NCBI GenBank assembly: GCA_964431735.1 | Contig: CAYSLJ010000135.1 | Span: forward strand, 1-19,699 | Reading direction: 5' to 3' | Length of the DNA stretch: 19,699 nt | DNA from: CALARM01 sp964431735 | Lineage (GTDB): Bacteria > Vulcanimicrobiota > SpSt-956 > JAKJGF01 | Shown here: piece after piece, positions 1 through 7,626 of the stretch | How the letters are laid out: the number at the start of each line of letters is the position of its first letter | Position numbering within the stretch: position 1 is the first letter of the stretch | The notes under the pieces: generated by a model | Told to the model about the DNA's origin: nothing | Databases searched by the model: none | The model's input: the letters and a program-made list of their open reading frames with translations, nothing else | Program-made: the position numbers and the translations under genes

Positions 1-146
1 TTAACTATAATTTTCAGTAAAGGTGAATTTACCTGTCGTAAAAAAACGCAATCCATAAATCATGAACATTTGCTTTTTTTTCTGTAATTTGGTAAACTAG
101 CACCGTAAAGAAGAACGAATTAATTTTTTGTTCTGGAGCTTTTATG

Positions 147-176
147 TTGAATAACTTTATGAAAATTATTTATAGT
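147..176 (+). promoter_or_regulatory. Candidate sigma70-type promoter upstream of the LytR-like gene
   Basis: TTGAAT (147-152) is followed after 18 bp by TATAGT (171-176). The match to consensus is moderate. The predicted transcript would carry the heptamer element at 209-274 in its 5' leader. Assigned by eye only. Confidence 0.35.
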
Positions 177-208
177 TAGTTTCGTAACTATTTATAAATA
201 CTGATCTC

Positions 209-274
209 GTAATGCGTAAAGCATAATACGTGATGTGCAGTGGATTAAACCAGTTACGCGTTACCCGTCACGGC
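209..274 (+). repeat. Heptamer inverted-repeat element, copy 1 (pair with 3425-3488)
   Basis: The left arm carries forward heptamers (GTAATGC, GTAAAGC, then a degenerate unit, GTGATGT). After about 15 nt the right arm carries the same heptamers inverted (GTTACGC, GTTACCC, GTCACGG). A homologous element with the same order, spacing and ending (ACGTGTTACACGTCACGGC) sits at 3425-3488. Both lie a few tens of bases upstream of the ribosome binding site of a plus-strand membrane-protein gene. Confidence 0.7.
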
Positions 275-322
275 AAATAAACTATATTTCCTGTTTTTGT
301 TATATTGAAAGGAGAACTAAAT

Positions 323-1609
323 TTGGCACAGGACAACGGTAAAAAGAAAAAAGGAAACTGGCGTGTTTATTTTCTCAGATTTTTGACAGGTCTTTTTATA
401 ACCATTATCTTATTAATAGGTGCAGCAGTTATAGTAAAGAATTATTTTATAAAACGTGAAAATACTCAGAGTCATCCATTTATTTCTAATATTATTCCTT
501 CCTTCGGGTTTCCTGGAGAGAATACGTTCTCATCAGATAAGAGAAATCTCTATGTCCTTGTTGTAGGACTTGATAATAACTGGACAGAACAGGATATTTT
601 ATATACTAAAGGTGCAAGAACAGATACTATAATGCTGGCCAATTTTAACCTTGATAAAAAAACTGTAGGTTTATTATCTATTCCTAGAGATTCGAAGGTA
701 TATATTCCCGGATATTATGAAGATAAGATAAATGCCGCTTATTCACTGGGAGGAATAGAACTTGCCCGGAAGACTGTTACAGAAGTCTGTAAAGTGCCTA
801 TAGATTATTATGTCGTAGTCAGAACACAGGCTCTTCCCAAGCTGGTGGATGCGCTGGGCGGAGTAGAAACTTATGTCGAAAAAGATATGGATTATGATGA
901 TAACTGGGGACATCTCCATATACATCTTAAAGAGGGATGGCAGACTATTGACGGTGATAGAGCAGTACAGTATTCAAGATTCAGAAAAGATGACGAAGGT
1001 GATCTGGGTAGAATCAGAAGACAGCAACAGGTTATGTGTGCCGTTAAAAGCAAGGCTTCAAGGATTACAGGATTCAATGAATTGAGAAAATTAATTCAGA
1101 CAGTTCTTGACAATGTGGATACGAATTTTTCAACTACTGAATTAATGGCTATCGCCAATATCTATAAACATATGAATATGAATGATGTAAAAATGGGGAC
1201 TCTTCCGACTTATGGTGATGAGTCAAGCGGTGTAAGTTATCAGATAATAGATGAAAGTCAGCTTCAAAACTCTATAGATGAATATTTAATGGGAAAAATA
1301 CCTGAACCATCTGTTGAAATACTCAATGGAAGTACTGAAGTCGGAATAGCAAAAAATCTGGAAGAACAACTGGTTTCTATGGGCGGATTTAACATTACGG
1401 AAGTTAAAAATGCAGACAGAGATGATTATGAGACCAGTCAGATTATAATAAATTCTAAAAAATTAGACGAACAGTCCGTAGCAGGTATTGTTGCCATAAT
1501 TGGAAACCCGGAAATATTAAATAATTCCTCCGAACCGTCCGGCACATCGGATATAACCATTATATTAGGGAAAGACTATGCAAAAATCCGCTCTTCCGGT
1601 AATAATTAA
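323..1609 (+). CDS. LytR-CpsA-Psr (LCP) family protein with C-terminal LytR_C domain
   Basis: A membrane-anchored LCP protein of about 428 residues. This family transfers glycopolymers from lipid carriers onto peptidoglycan or other envelope acceptors. The start is placed at TTG 323, because AAAGGAG (308-314) is 8 nt upstream; an in-frame TTG at 305 lies before that ribosome binding site. Visible order: a Lys-rich cytoplasmic tail, one membrane helix (about residues 20-42), an LCP domain with the Arg/Asp-rich core (GARTDTIML, SIPRDS, DKINAAYSLGG, RFRKDDEGDLGRIRRQQ), and a C-terminal LytR_C domain from about residue 330 (SVEILNGS to ITIILGKDY). In Gram-positives LCP genes often lie near rsfS; here RsfS is next door but convergent. 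The substrate cannot be read from sequence. Confidence 0.93.
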   Translation: MAQDNGKKKKGNWRVYFLRFLTGLFITIILLIGAAVIVKNYFIKRENTQSHPFISNIIPSFGFPGENTFSSDKRNLYVLVVGLDNNWTEQDILYTKGARTDTIMLANFNLDKKTVGLLSIPRDSKVYIPGYYEDKINAAYSLGGIELARKTVTEVCKVPIDYYVVVRTQALPKLVDALGGVETYVEKDMDYDDNWGHLHIHLKEGWQTIDGDRAVQYSRFRKDDEGDLGRIRRQQQVMCAVKSKASRITGFNELRKLIQTVLDNVDTNFSTTELMAIANIYKHMNMNDVKMGTLPTYGDESSGVSYQIIDESQLQNSIDEYLMGKIPEPSVEILNGSTEVGIAKNLEEQLVSMGGFNITEVKNADRDDYETSQIIINSKKLDEQSVAGIVAIIGNPEILNNSSEPSGTSDITIILGKDYAKIRSSGNN

Positions 1610-1679
1610 ACGATTTATTACAAAGCCCTTTGATTTGAGAGAGATTGCAGAAATTATAGGAGATATAATAAATAAATGA
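1578..1679 (+). pseudogene. Remnant of a response-regulator receiver (CheY-like) C-terminus
   Basis: A 33-codon frame overlaps the last 32 bases of the LCP gene in another reading frame. It contains FITKPFDLREIAEIIGDII, which matches the end of a receiver domain: beta5, the conserved Lys-Pro pair, Phe-Asp and helix alpha5. The phosphoacceptor Asp and the rest of the fold are absent, so no function is expected. AGGGAAAG lies just upstream of the ATG, so translation is possible. The likeliest explanation is the 3' scrap of a deleted response-regulator gene; chance resemblance is the alternative, because the match is only about 20 residues. Confidence 0.45.
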
Positions 1680-1683
1680 AATC

Positions 1684-2061
1684 TTATTCAAATTCCGGCA
1701 AACTTACTCTACCGGCATCGCCCCAGAGTCCTTCTATGTCATAATAATCTCTTGTACTGTCCTGAAATATGTGGATAACTATATGGCCATAATCCATTAA
1801 TATCCATGTACCATCTTCATAGCCTTCCCGTTTCATTGTTAAATTTGCTTCTTTCAACTCTATCTGTATGGCATCTGCTATGGCACGATTTTGTACAAGT
1901 GAATGTCCTGTTAATATAATAAAATAATCTGCTATAATACTTATGTCTTTTAAGTCTAAAACAACAGGATCTGTTGCTTTTTTATCCATAGCTACGGAAA
2001 CGGCTTTTAATGCTATATCCAGTATTTTATCTGTACTTATAACTGGCAATTTTCGCTTCAC
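1684..2061 (-). CDS. rsfS: Ribosomal silencing factor RsfS (DUF143/Iojap)
   Basis: RsfS binds ribosomal protein uL14 and blocks joining of 30S and 50S subunits when nutrients are short. The length (about 125 residues) is normal. Family landmarks are all present: DLKDISIIADYFIILTG, then GYEDGTWILMDYGHIVIHIF, then RDYYDIEGLWGDA close to the end. The longest frame starts at GTG 2061, but the AAAAGGAG ribosome binding site touches that codon. TTG 2049, about 11 nt downstream of it, is a better-spaced alternative that shortens the protein by four residues. It converges on the LCP gene and is separated from the lipoprotein gene behind it by a strong hairpin terminator. Confidence 0.95.
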   Translation of the reverse strand: MKRKLPVISTDKILDIALKAVSVAMDKKATDPVVLDLKDISIIADYFIILTGHSLVQNRAIADAIQIELKEANLTMKREGYEDGTWILMDYGHIVIHIFQDSTRDYYDIEGLWGDAGRVSLPEFE

Positions 2062-2131
2062 TCCTTTTTGTAAATTCTTCTGTATTTATAATACCATAGT
2101 AAAATGAATAATGTAAATAGGGAACAGGTAG

Positions 2132-2177
2132 AGAAAATAATAAAATCAGACCTTATGGCCTGATTTTATTATTTTCT
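2132..2177 (-). terminator. Hairpin terminator between the lipoprotein gene and rsfS
   Basis: An 18-bp perfect inverted repeat (2132-2149 with 2160-2177) closes a 10-nt loop in which CC-TTAT-GG can extend the stem. It begins 12 nt beyond the lipoprotein stop codon. The stem is AT-rich with TTTTATTATTTT on the exit side, so it probably works as an intrinsic terminator for the minus-strand gene. It is unrelated to the heptamer repeats used elsewhere. Confidence 0.75.
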
Positions 2178-2189
2178 GGAATGATCGAC

Positions 2190-3047
2190 TCAGTTAACCA
2201 GTCCATTCCCTATTGGAAGGCCTGATGCATTATAATCCATATTGAGCCCTTCACTTCCCCCTGATGGTATTGTTGCGTAAAGCAGTTTTAAAAGGGTGAA
2301 AGGCTGAGTTGCCTGATTACCTGCAGGCTCTGCTGTTATCATTACAGTGGAACTGCCGTCATTAATAGTGTAAGAGAATGTTTTAGTCGGTGCCTCTGAA
2401 GCGGAATTGAATCTGCCTATTAATTCTGCACTGCCACCTCTGACAAGCCATGCACCGTAAGTCCATGATGAGGTTAATTTTTCTAATGTCAAAAGATTGC
2501 TTCCAGAAGAAGACTTGAAACTTATTTCATTATTATTTATTACTCTATATTTGCCAGCTATATTTGCAGTACTTTCACTGCTTACAAGTAATCTGGTAGT
2601 TCCCCCTTCTATTATGGCATATCCAGGATTTAATGCTACCTGGCCCGTAGTGGTATTTATAGTCCCTCTTAATATTGGCTGTGTAGGTGTTGAACCACTC
2701 TGTTCCACACTGATAAATATGTCTGTAGCAGTTCTGAGATTATCACCTGACTTGAGTATGAATGGTTCATTCAGTTTGCCTATTTCTCCGCCTTCAAGAT
2801 TTCTGATAATATTACCATCGGTTATCTGAAATTTTTGTATATGTTTAGCACTTCCATTCACTGTTGCCCACATTTCATAATAGCCGGTGTTTCCTATAGT
2901 GTTCAATTCTACCAGTCTGTTTAATACAGTAGTTATAGTATAAGCAGTAACGGGAACCCCTGTTGGAACAGCACTGCTTCCGCTATCTCCTCCGCACCCT
3001 GCAAATAGAAACATAAGAATTATCAATAAACAACTTATTTTTGACAT
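2190..3047 (-). CDS. Exported lipoprotein with two related beta-rich segments, function unknown
   Basis: A 285-residue predicted lipoprotein. A short hydrophobic signal ends in LFAGC (Cys18), followed by a Gly/Ser-rich linker. The mature part is low in Lys and rich in Thr, Ser, Gly and Asn, and looks all-beta. Two segments resemble each other: GYYEMWATVNGSAKHIQKF (about residues 55-73) and YGAWLVRGGSAELIGRF (about 197-213), both of the form Tyr-x-x-Trp ... Gly-Ser-Ala ... Phe. This recalls the Tyr-x-x-Trp core of RskA-like anti-sigma domains, but I cannot assign a family. The strong ribosome binding site AAAAGGAGGT (3081-3090) lies about 33 nt from the only available ATG, which is too far for normal use, and an in-frame stop between them excludes a longer start. 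Confidence 0.8.
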   Translation of the reverse strand: MSKISCLLIILMFLFAGCGGDSGSSAVPTGVPVTAYTITTVLNRLVELNTIGNTGYYEMWATVNGSAKHIQKFQITDGNIIRNLEGGEIGKLNEPFILKSGDNLRTATDIFISVEQSGSTPTQPILRGTINTTTGQVALNPGYAIIEGGTTRLLVSSESTANIAGKYRVINNNEISFKSSSGSNLLTLEKLTSSWTYGAWLVRGGSAELIGRFNSASEAPTKTFSYTINDGSSTVMITAEPAGNQATQPFTLLKLLYATIPSGGSEGLNMDYNASGLPIGNGLVN

Positions 3048-3531
3048 ATGATAATAACTGGCACTTATACCAGCTTATATACCTCCTTTTAGATTTTCAA
3101 TATAATTATTTTTATAAAGTCCAGATTGTGCTTTAACACAAAAAAGCCTGTGTCACCTCCTGTAATAAAAAGTTTTAATTAATTTTCGACGAAATACCTT
3201 TTAGTCCTCCCATCTGTGAAAATTTTGTAAATCAGTCAGATAGTACTTGAATTATAGAGAGGATTTATATAATTTTCATCGAATATAAATTTCTATTGAA
3301 GTAATTTTTTATTTTAGTGGCTATTATATAGTTTATATGAGAATCGTGAAGGGTGAAGAGATGGATAAGTTTTCATTCTTCGTTATGAGCATCAGGTCAT
3401 GGCAGTTAGTTTGAAATAATTTGGAATGCGTAAAGTGTAATGGGTGATACGAATGGATAGAAACCTGTTACGTGTTACACGTCACGGCTCTTATAAATAT
3501 ATGCCGTCGGAACGAGAGGTAAATTTAGTCT
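3048..3531. other. Non-coding divergent spacer between the lipoprotein and diguanylate cyclase genes
   Basis: No gene is seen. On the minus strand it carries two strong ribosome-binding-site-like motifs (AGGAGGTG near 3160 and AAAAGGAGGT at 3081-3090) without well-placed start codons. On the plus strand it carries a poorly spaced promoter candidate near 3247-3273 (TTGAAT, 15 bp, TATAAT), two heptamers near 3345-3358 followed by a sequence resembling one end of the MITE-like element (about 3384-3410), and the heptamer element at 3425-3488. Confidence 0.5.
3425..3488 (+). repeat. Heptamer inverted-repeat element, copy 2 (pair with 209-274)
   Basis: It has the same layout as 209-274: AATGCGTAAAG, GTAAT and GTGAT on the left, a GGAT-x-x-AAACC centre, then GTTACGTGTTAC and CGTCACGGC on the right. 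It ends about 26 nt before the GAGAGG ribosome binding site of the diguanylate cyclase gene. Confidence 0.7.
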
Positions 3532-5442
3532 GTGTTTAAGAATTTTTCCAGATCACATAAAGTATTTGATGCAGTGAAATTCAGTCTGAAATATAAATTT
3601 ATAGTCTGTTTTGTAATAATCATAGCTGTTGCTATATGTGCTATATCGCTAATCAATGTTATTTCATTTCGCTCATATCATTACAGGCAGGTCGAAGATG
3701 AAGGTCTGATTCTGACAGAGACTCTCGCAAGAGGAACCATTCAGTCAGTTATTGATAAGAGTTTTTCTTCTCTTGATGAATTTGTAGAGTCTTTGAAGGA
3801 AAAACAGAATATTGAATATGTAATTTTTCTGGATGAAGACGGAAAGGTGATAACCCAGGGCGGGAAAGAAATACTTCAAAAAGATCCCGATACAGGTGAA
3901 TGGAAACCGCAGACAATGAGACCTTCCGATATAATACCACAGAATATCAATGATGCTTCTTTTGCTTCAGTAAATTTCGACAGTCCCAGTAAATCAATTA
4001 CTTATTACAATGATATGTACAGTAATTACATAAATGAAACTACATGTGCCCTTTTGATAGGTAGAAAAAAGCATGGTGCAGTAAGGGTAGGTTTTTCTCT
4101 TGAACATGTCGATGACGAAATCATGTGGCATATATGGAGAAGTATTTTAATAGCCATACTTGCTATTATAATAGGAGTTATGACTGGAACTTATTTCACA
4201 AAGAGGATAACAGATCCTCTCGAATTGCTGGTTGAGGGTACAAAAGCTCTGTCTTCAGGTAAGTTAGATTATCGTGTTCCTGTTCAGACAGAAGATGAAC
4301 TTGGTATTCTTGCATCTGCTTTCAATCAGATGTCATCAAATCTGCTTATGTATATGGAGAACCTTAAAAAGGCCAATTTACTCTTAAACAGACGTGTTAA
4401 TGAACTGACACTGCTCTATGATGTCAGTCAGGCTGTCAATCAGACCGATGATATAGATGAACTGCTTATAATAATTCTGGATGCCATACTGAAGGGTGTA
4501 AGTTCCGAAAAAGGTTCTATTATGCTTATAGATGAAAAAACAGGAGCTCTGGTACTGAGAGCCCTTAAAGGTGATGACATAATAGAAAAATCAAAAAGAA
4601 CTCAAATATTTAAAGTAGGTGAAGGCATCGCTGGTCTTGTGGCACAGACAGGAAAACCTGTTATGGCCAATAAAGGTTATAATGATCCCAGATTTTTACT
4701 CAGAGAGGAACGACAGGATGATTATAAAGTCAGAAACCTTATGTGTGTTCCTATGATAATCAATGACAAGGTTATAGGCATAGTAAATGTTACAAATAAA
4801 AAGAAGGGTAAAGATTACGATGAAGATGATAATGGTCTTCTAACAACCCTTGCTACACAGCTGGCCGTTATCATAGAAAGATCAAGACTTCATACCCTTG
4901 CCATTACGGACGGACTCACACAGCTTTATATACACAGATATTTCCAGATACGTCTCGATGAAGAAATACTACGTTCAGAACGTTACGGGTATCAGTTTGC
5001 CCTTATAATGTTTGATATAGATCATTTCAAGAAATTCAATGATACGTACGGTCATCAGCAGGGTGATATAGTTCTCATAGAAGTGGCGAAAGCCGTAAGA
5101 GACAGTTGCCGTACCAACATAGACATCCCTGCCCGTTACGGAGGAGAAGAATTTGCCATAATTCTCCCCGAACAGAGTGCTCAGGGAGCGAAGATATATG
5201 CGGAAAGATTGCGAAAACTCATAGAGCAGAAAGAATTTCCCGGCCAGGCTACTCCCCTTCATGTGAGTATAAGTATAGGTGTGGGCACTTACCCCATGGA
5301 TGCATCTGCCAAGCAGGAGCTTATAAAGAGAACAGATGAGGCTCTTTATTTTGCCAAAGAGCATGGCAGAAATCAGGTATGGACAGTTCAGGAAATGGTA
5401 CAAAAAATGGCTGAAGAAGAAAGTGGAAAGAGTGAAGGGTGA
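3532..5442 (+). CDS. Membrane diguanylate cyclase with HAMP, GAF and GGDEF domains
   Basis: A 636-residue sensor that makes cyclic di-GMP from two GTP. Order: cytoplasmic tail, membrane helix (about 22-44), a periplasmic sensor region of about 155 residues, membrane helix (about 203-225), HAMP (KRITDPLELL ... AFNQMSSNLL, about 226-280), GAF (about 305-455) and GGDEF (about 460-620). The signature GGEEF is intact at 537-541 and the metal/GTP motif FDIDHFKKFNDTYGH is complete, so it should be active. The inhibitory-site Arg is displaced by one residue (RTNID before IPARYGGEEF instead of RxxD), so product inhibition is uncertain. It starts at GTG with GAGAGG about 12 nt upstream. Its last codons and TGA stop lie inside a heptamer array. 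No receptor or phosphodiesterase is nearby. Confidence 0.93.
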   Translation: MFKNFSRSHKVFDAVKFSLKYKFIVCFVIIIAVAICAISLINVISFRSYHYRQVEDEGLILTETLARGTIQSVIDKSFSSLDEFVESLKEKQNIEYVIFLDEDGKVITQGGKEILQKDPDTGEWKPQTMRPSDIIPQNINDASFASVNFDSPSKSITYYNDMYSNYINETTCALLIGRKKHGAVRVGFSLEHVDDEIMWHIWRSILIAILAIIIGVMTGTYFTKRITDPLELLVEGTKALSSGKLDYRVPVQTEDELGILASAFNQMSSNLLMYMENLKKANLLLNRRVNELTLLYDVSQAVNQTDDIDELLIIILDAILKGVSSEKGSIMLIDEKTGALVLRALKGDDIIEKSKRTQIFKVGEGIAGLVAQTGKPVMANKGYNDPRFLLREERQDDYKVRNLMCVPMIINDKVIGIVNVTNKKKGKDYDEDDNGLLTTLATQLAVIIERSRLHTLAITDGLTQLYIHRYFQIRLDEEILRSERYGYQFALIMFDIDHFKKFNDTYGHQQGDIVLIEVAKAVRDSCRTNIDIPARYGGEEFAIILPEQSAQGAKIYAERLRKLIEQKEFPGQATPLHVSISIGVGTYPMDASAKQELIKRTDEALYFAKEHGRNQVWTVQEMVQKMAEEESGKSEG

Positions 5443-5564
5443 GTAGTGAGTAGTGAGTAGTGAAAAGTGAGTAGTGAAGAGTGAAAAGTGAAGAGTGAAA
5501 AGTGAAGAGTGAAAAGTGAAGAGTGAAAAGTGAAAAGTGAAGAGTGAAAAGTGAAAAGTAGTAA
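5432..5564 (+). repeat. Long (GTGAnnn) heptamer array, 18 units plus a partial
   Basis: Eighteen consecutive heptamers start GTGA and vary only in the last three bases (AAA, AGA, GTA, AGG), in unbroken 7-bp register from 5432 to 5557, followed by GTAGTAA. GTGAAAA and GTGAAGA alternate through the middle. The array begins inside the diguanylate cyclase gene and the second unit supplies its stop codon. Confidence 0.95.
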
Positions 5565-5573
5565 CCAGGGTAA

Positions 5574-5671
5574 TTCTACCCGTTACGCGTAACGTAATAC
5601 TCATCACGCATCACGCATCACTCATCACGCATTACGCATCACGCATTACGCATCACTCATTACGTATTACA
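5574..5671 (-). repeat. Facing (GTRATGC-type) heptamer array
   Basis: Read on the minus strand, tandem heptamers GTGATGC, GTAATGC and GTGATGA run about ten units from 5671 down to 5594. They are followed by a short palindromic stretch around TTACGCGTAA (5583-5592). The array faces the GTGAnnn array at 5432-5564, filling the spacer between the convergent cyclase and rqcH genes with two opposed arrays that share the GTRA core but differ in the variable bases. Confidence 0.9.
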
Positions 5672-5693
5672 GGTTCTTAATCATTATATCTAA

Positions 5694-5720
5694 AAATCCC
5701 TGAAATCCCTAAAATCCCTG
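5694..5720. repeat. Three 9-bp direct repeats across the rqcH stop codon
   Basis: AAATCCCTG, AAATCCCTA and AAATCCCTG run in tandem at 5694-5702, 5703-5711 and 5712-5720. The middle unit contains the rqcH stop, so the last three residues of the protein (QGF) are encoded by one repeat unit. The period is nine, unlike the heptamers that begin 23 bp away. Confidence 0.85.
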
Positions 5721-7454
5721 CACTGAGAGAGTTTTTTCCCCGTGATAAATAACCATACCCGGTTTTGCTCCTTTAGGTTTTTTTACATATTTCACGAAGG
5801 TATAGTCTACAGGGACATGGGATGAGCGTTTCCCTTTACTGTAACGGGCTGCCAGTGATGCTCCTTTATGGAGTGTTCTGTAAGGTATGGAGGATATCTC
5901 TAAAGATTGAGGATTTTTGATTATTACATGAGATCCCGGAATACCTTTGGCATGAAGCCAGACGTCGTTGCCTTTCGCAATTTTCATTGTAAGCATGTCG
6001 TTCTGCCTGTTATTTTTACCTGCCATAATAGTCCAGCCGTCTTCACTTATGACCTGTATAAAGGAAGGCATATCTTTATCTTTCTTTTTCTCCTGAGGTT
6101 TTTTGTTTTTTATGATGTCATTTTCTACCAGTTCTTCCTTTATTTCCCCGAGTTCCTTTACTGTTTCACAGAGTTCCAGGGACATGGAAATATTCTCAAT
6201 ATAATCCTGCTCTTTTTTGAGATCTTCCATCTGCTTTACGGCTGATTCCATTATTTTCAGGGATTTTTTATATTTTTTAAAATAGGCCTGCCCGTTCTGT
6301 GACATGGAAATAGAGGGATTTATGTCAATCACTATCGTTTTCTGTTCTTCATCGAAAATATCAATGAGTTCAACAGTCTTTTCCTTTGCAGTGATATGGA
6401 GATTTGCCAGTATAATGTCACCTTTCTTCTTATATTCTTCCCATTTTCCGGCTTTTTTCATCTGCTCTTCAAGCCGTCTTTTATCTTCTTTTAATTTCTT
6501 TTTATAGTTAAAAATACCGTCTGAAAAGGATTTTTTCTCTCTGTTAAAAATTTCTATGTTATTCTGTATTTTATATCCTTTATCTATGGCTCTGTTGAAA
6601 TCTTTAATTTGTTCTCCCTCTAAAGAACCCAGTAGTTTCAGGTCTATGGGATATACAAGAGGCAGTTTCCACGTAGATTTTCCTTCGCCTTCTGCCTTAT
6701 AAAGATATGCAGTGCGGCTTTCGTTGATTTCATTCCATGTTTCTTTCCATATATGATAAAGATTTTTCAGTTCCTTTATTGATAGATTGTTCACCTGTTC
6801 AGGTTTTAAGCCTGTCCGTATGATAATTTCTTTTGCAATCAGTATACCTGTGCCGTTGAAATGTTTCACGAGATTTTTTTCTAAATCACCTTCCGATAAG
6901 GCCAGTTTAACAAAAGTCTCTTCTTCTACGTGAAAAGGATTCTCTTTCTTTTCCAGGGGAGGATCTATATAAATTTCACCGGGAAGTATTTCTCTGTGTC
7001 TGTTTACTCTGGACGTTACATGTTTTATACAGCCGAGAATATTTCTGTCTTCCTGTGACATGAGTATAATATTACTGTGTTTTCCCATGATTTCTGCCAC
7101 AAGGAGCCTGTTTTTTAATTCACCTATATCGTCTCTGGCTTTTATATTACATGTTAAAATTCTTTCCAGAGGTGTAATGGAAATATCCAGTATTTTCCCG
7201 TTTATTATATGTTTTTTCAGTGAAAGAGAAAAATTCAGGGAAGGAATTTTGTCCGTATATTTTTCTTCTGTAATATATACACCGGGATGTTCGGATTCGG
7301 CAGACATAAGTAAATTATAGAGAAAATTTCCCTGCTTTACACTTATAATGATTTTAAGAGCCGAAGGCTGTATTATTTTTGTAATAATACCTCCCGTTAA
7401 TTTCTCTTTCAGTTCCTCTGTTATTTTATTCATAATTATATAGTCAAATATCAT
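5709..7454 (-). CDS. rqcH: Rqc2/RqcH family NFACT protein (ribosome quality control)
   Basis: A 581-residue NFACT protein. In bacteria RqcH binds 50S subunits with stalled peptidyl-tRNA and adds C-terminal alanine tails that mark the nascent chain for degradation; earlier annotations call the family fibronectin-binding FbpA. Order: NFACT-N from residue 1 (the MIFDYIIMNKITEELKEKL and GGIITKIIQP type opening fits the family start), helix-hairpin-helix region (about 180-240), long charged coiled coil (about 300-440, EKKSFSDGIF ... EQDYIENIS), then NFACT-R (about 460-575) with the conserved DVWLHAKGIPGSHVII and VKKPKGAKPGMVIYH motifs. The ribosome binding site is weak (ATGAG). A promoter candidate lies 60-90 bp upstream. 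Its stop codon lies in a 9-bp repeat. Confidence 0.93.
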   Translation of the reverse strand: MIFDYIIMNKITEELKEKLTGGIITKIIQPSALKIIISVKQGNFLYNLLMSAESEHPGVYITEEKYTDKIPSLNFSLSLKKHIINGKILDISITPLERILTCNIKARDDIGELKNRLLVAEIMGKHSNIILMSQEDRNILGCIKHVTSRVNRHREILPGEIYIDPPLEKKENPFHVEEETFVKLALSEGDLEKNLVKHFNGTGILIAKEIIIRTGLKPEQVNNLSIKELKNLYHIWKETWNEINESRTAYLYKAEGEGKSTWKLPLVYPIDLKLLGSLEGEQIKDFNRAIDKGYKIQNNIEIFNREKKSFSDGIFNYKKKLKEDKRRLEEQMKKAGKWEEYKKKGDIILANLHITAKEKTVELIDIFDEEQKTIVIDINPSISMSQNGQAYFKKYKKSLKIMESAVKQMEDLKKEQDYIENISMSLELCETVKELGEIKEELVENDIIKNKKPQEKKKDKDMPSFIQVISEDGWTIMAGKNNRQNDMLTMKIAKGNDVWLHAKGIPGSHVIIKNPQSLEISSIPYRTLHKGASLAARYSKGKRSSHVPVDYTFVKYVKKPKGAKPGMVIYHGEKTLSVQGF

Positions 7455-7515
7455 TATTTTTACTCATTTCATTGTGAGAATTTCTGACAGATAATCGATT
7501 ACTCCTGTGAGGACA

Positions 7516-7544
7516 ATCTTATCACATAGAATGGCAAAATTCAA
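7516..7544 (-). promoter_or_regulatory. Candidate promoter of rqcH
   Basis: On the minus strand TTGAAT (7544-7539), a 17-bp spacer and TAAGAT (7521-7516) are preceded by TG one base upstream (extended -10). It lies about 60 bp from the start codon. Confidence 0.45.
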
Positions 7545-7546
7545 CT

Positions 7547-7626
7547 GTAAAAGGTGAGAGGTGAGTTTTCCTTTTTCCCTTTTCCCTTTTCCCTTTTCCC
7601 TTTCTACTTTCTACTTTTCCTTTTTT
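7547..7626. repeat. Heptamer inverted repeat with GGGAAAA-type units
   Basis: Forward units GTAAAAG, GTGAGAG and GTGAGTT (7547-7567) face inverted units. Read on the plus strand, CCC recurs at 7577, 7584, 7591 and 7598 and TAC at 7605 and 7612, all exactly 7 bp apart, giving GGGAAAA x4 and GTAGAAA x2 on the minus strand. This is the only array in the window where GGGAAAA replaces GTGAAAA. Confidence 0.85.

Larger units (their letters stand above)
1..322. other. Non-coding 5' region of the LytR-like gene
   Basis: No convincing gene is seen here. The stretch holds a candidate promoter (147-176), a heptamer inverted-repeat element (209-274) and the ribosome binding site AAAGGAG (308-314) of the following gene. 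The far left (about 31-58) contains a short motif that recurs inverted at the right end of the window. Confidence 0.6.

Noticed and set aside
3425..3531. Cyclic-di-GMP riboswitch upstream of the diguanylate cyclase
   Set aside because: The conserved GEMM core is not visible; the structured sequence there is the heptamer element.
4975..5607. Long minus-strand open frame with a heptapeptide repeat (FHFSLFT)
   Set aside because: It is the antisense of the diguanylate cyclase plus the 7-bp array; the peptide period is the repeat read through three codon phases. There is no ribosome binding site and no family resemblance.
5432..5671. Tandem repeats considered as a CRISPR array
   Set aside because: Units are 7 bp, contiguous and without spacers; no cas genes are present.
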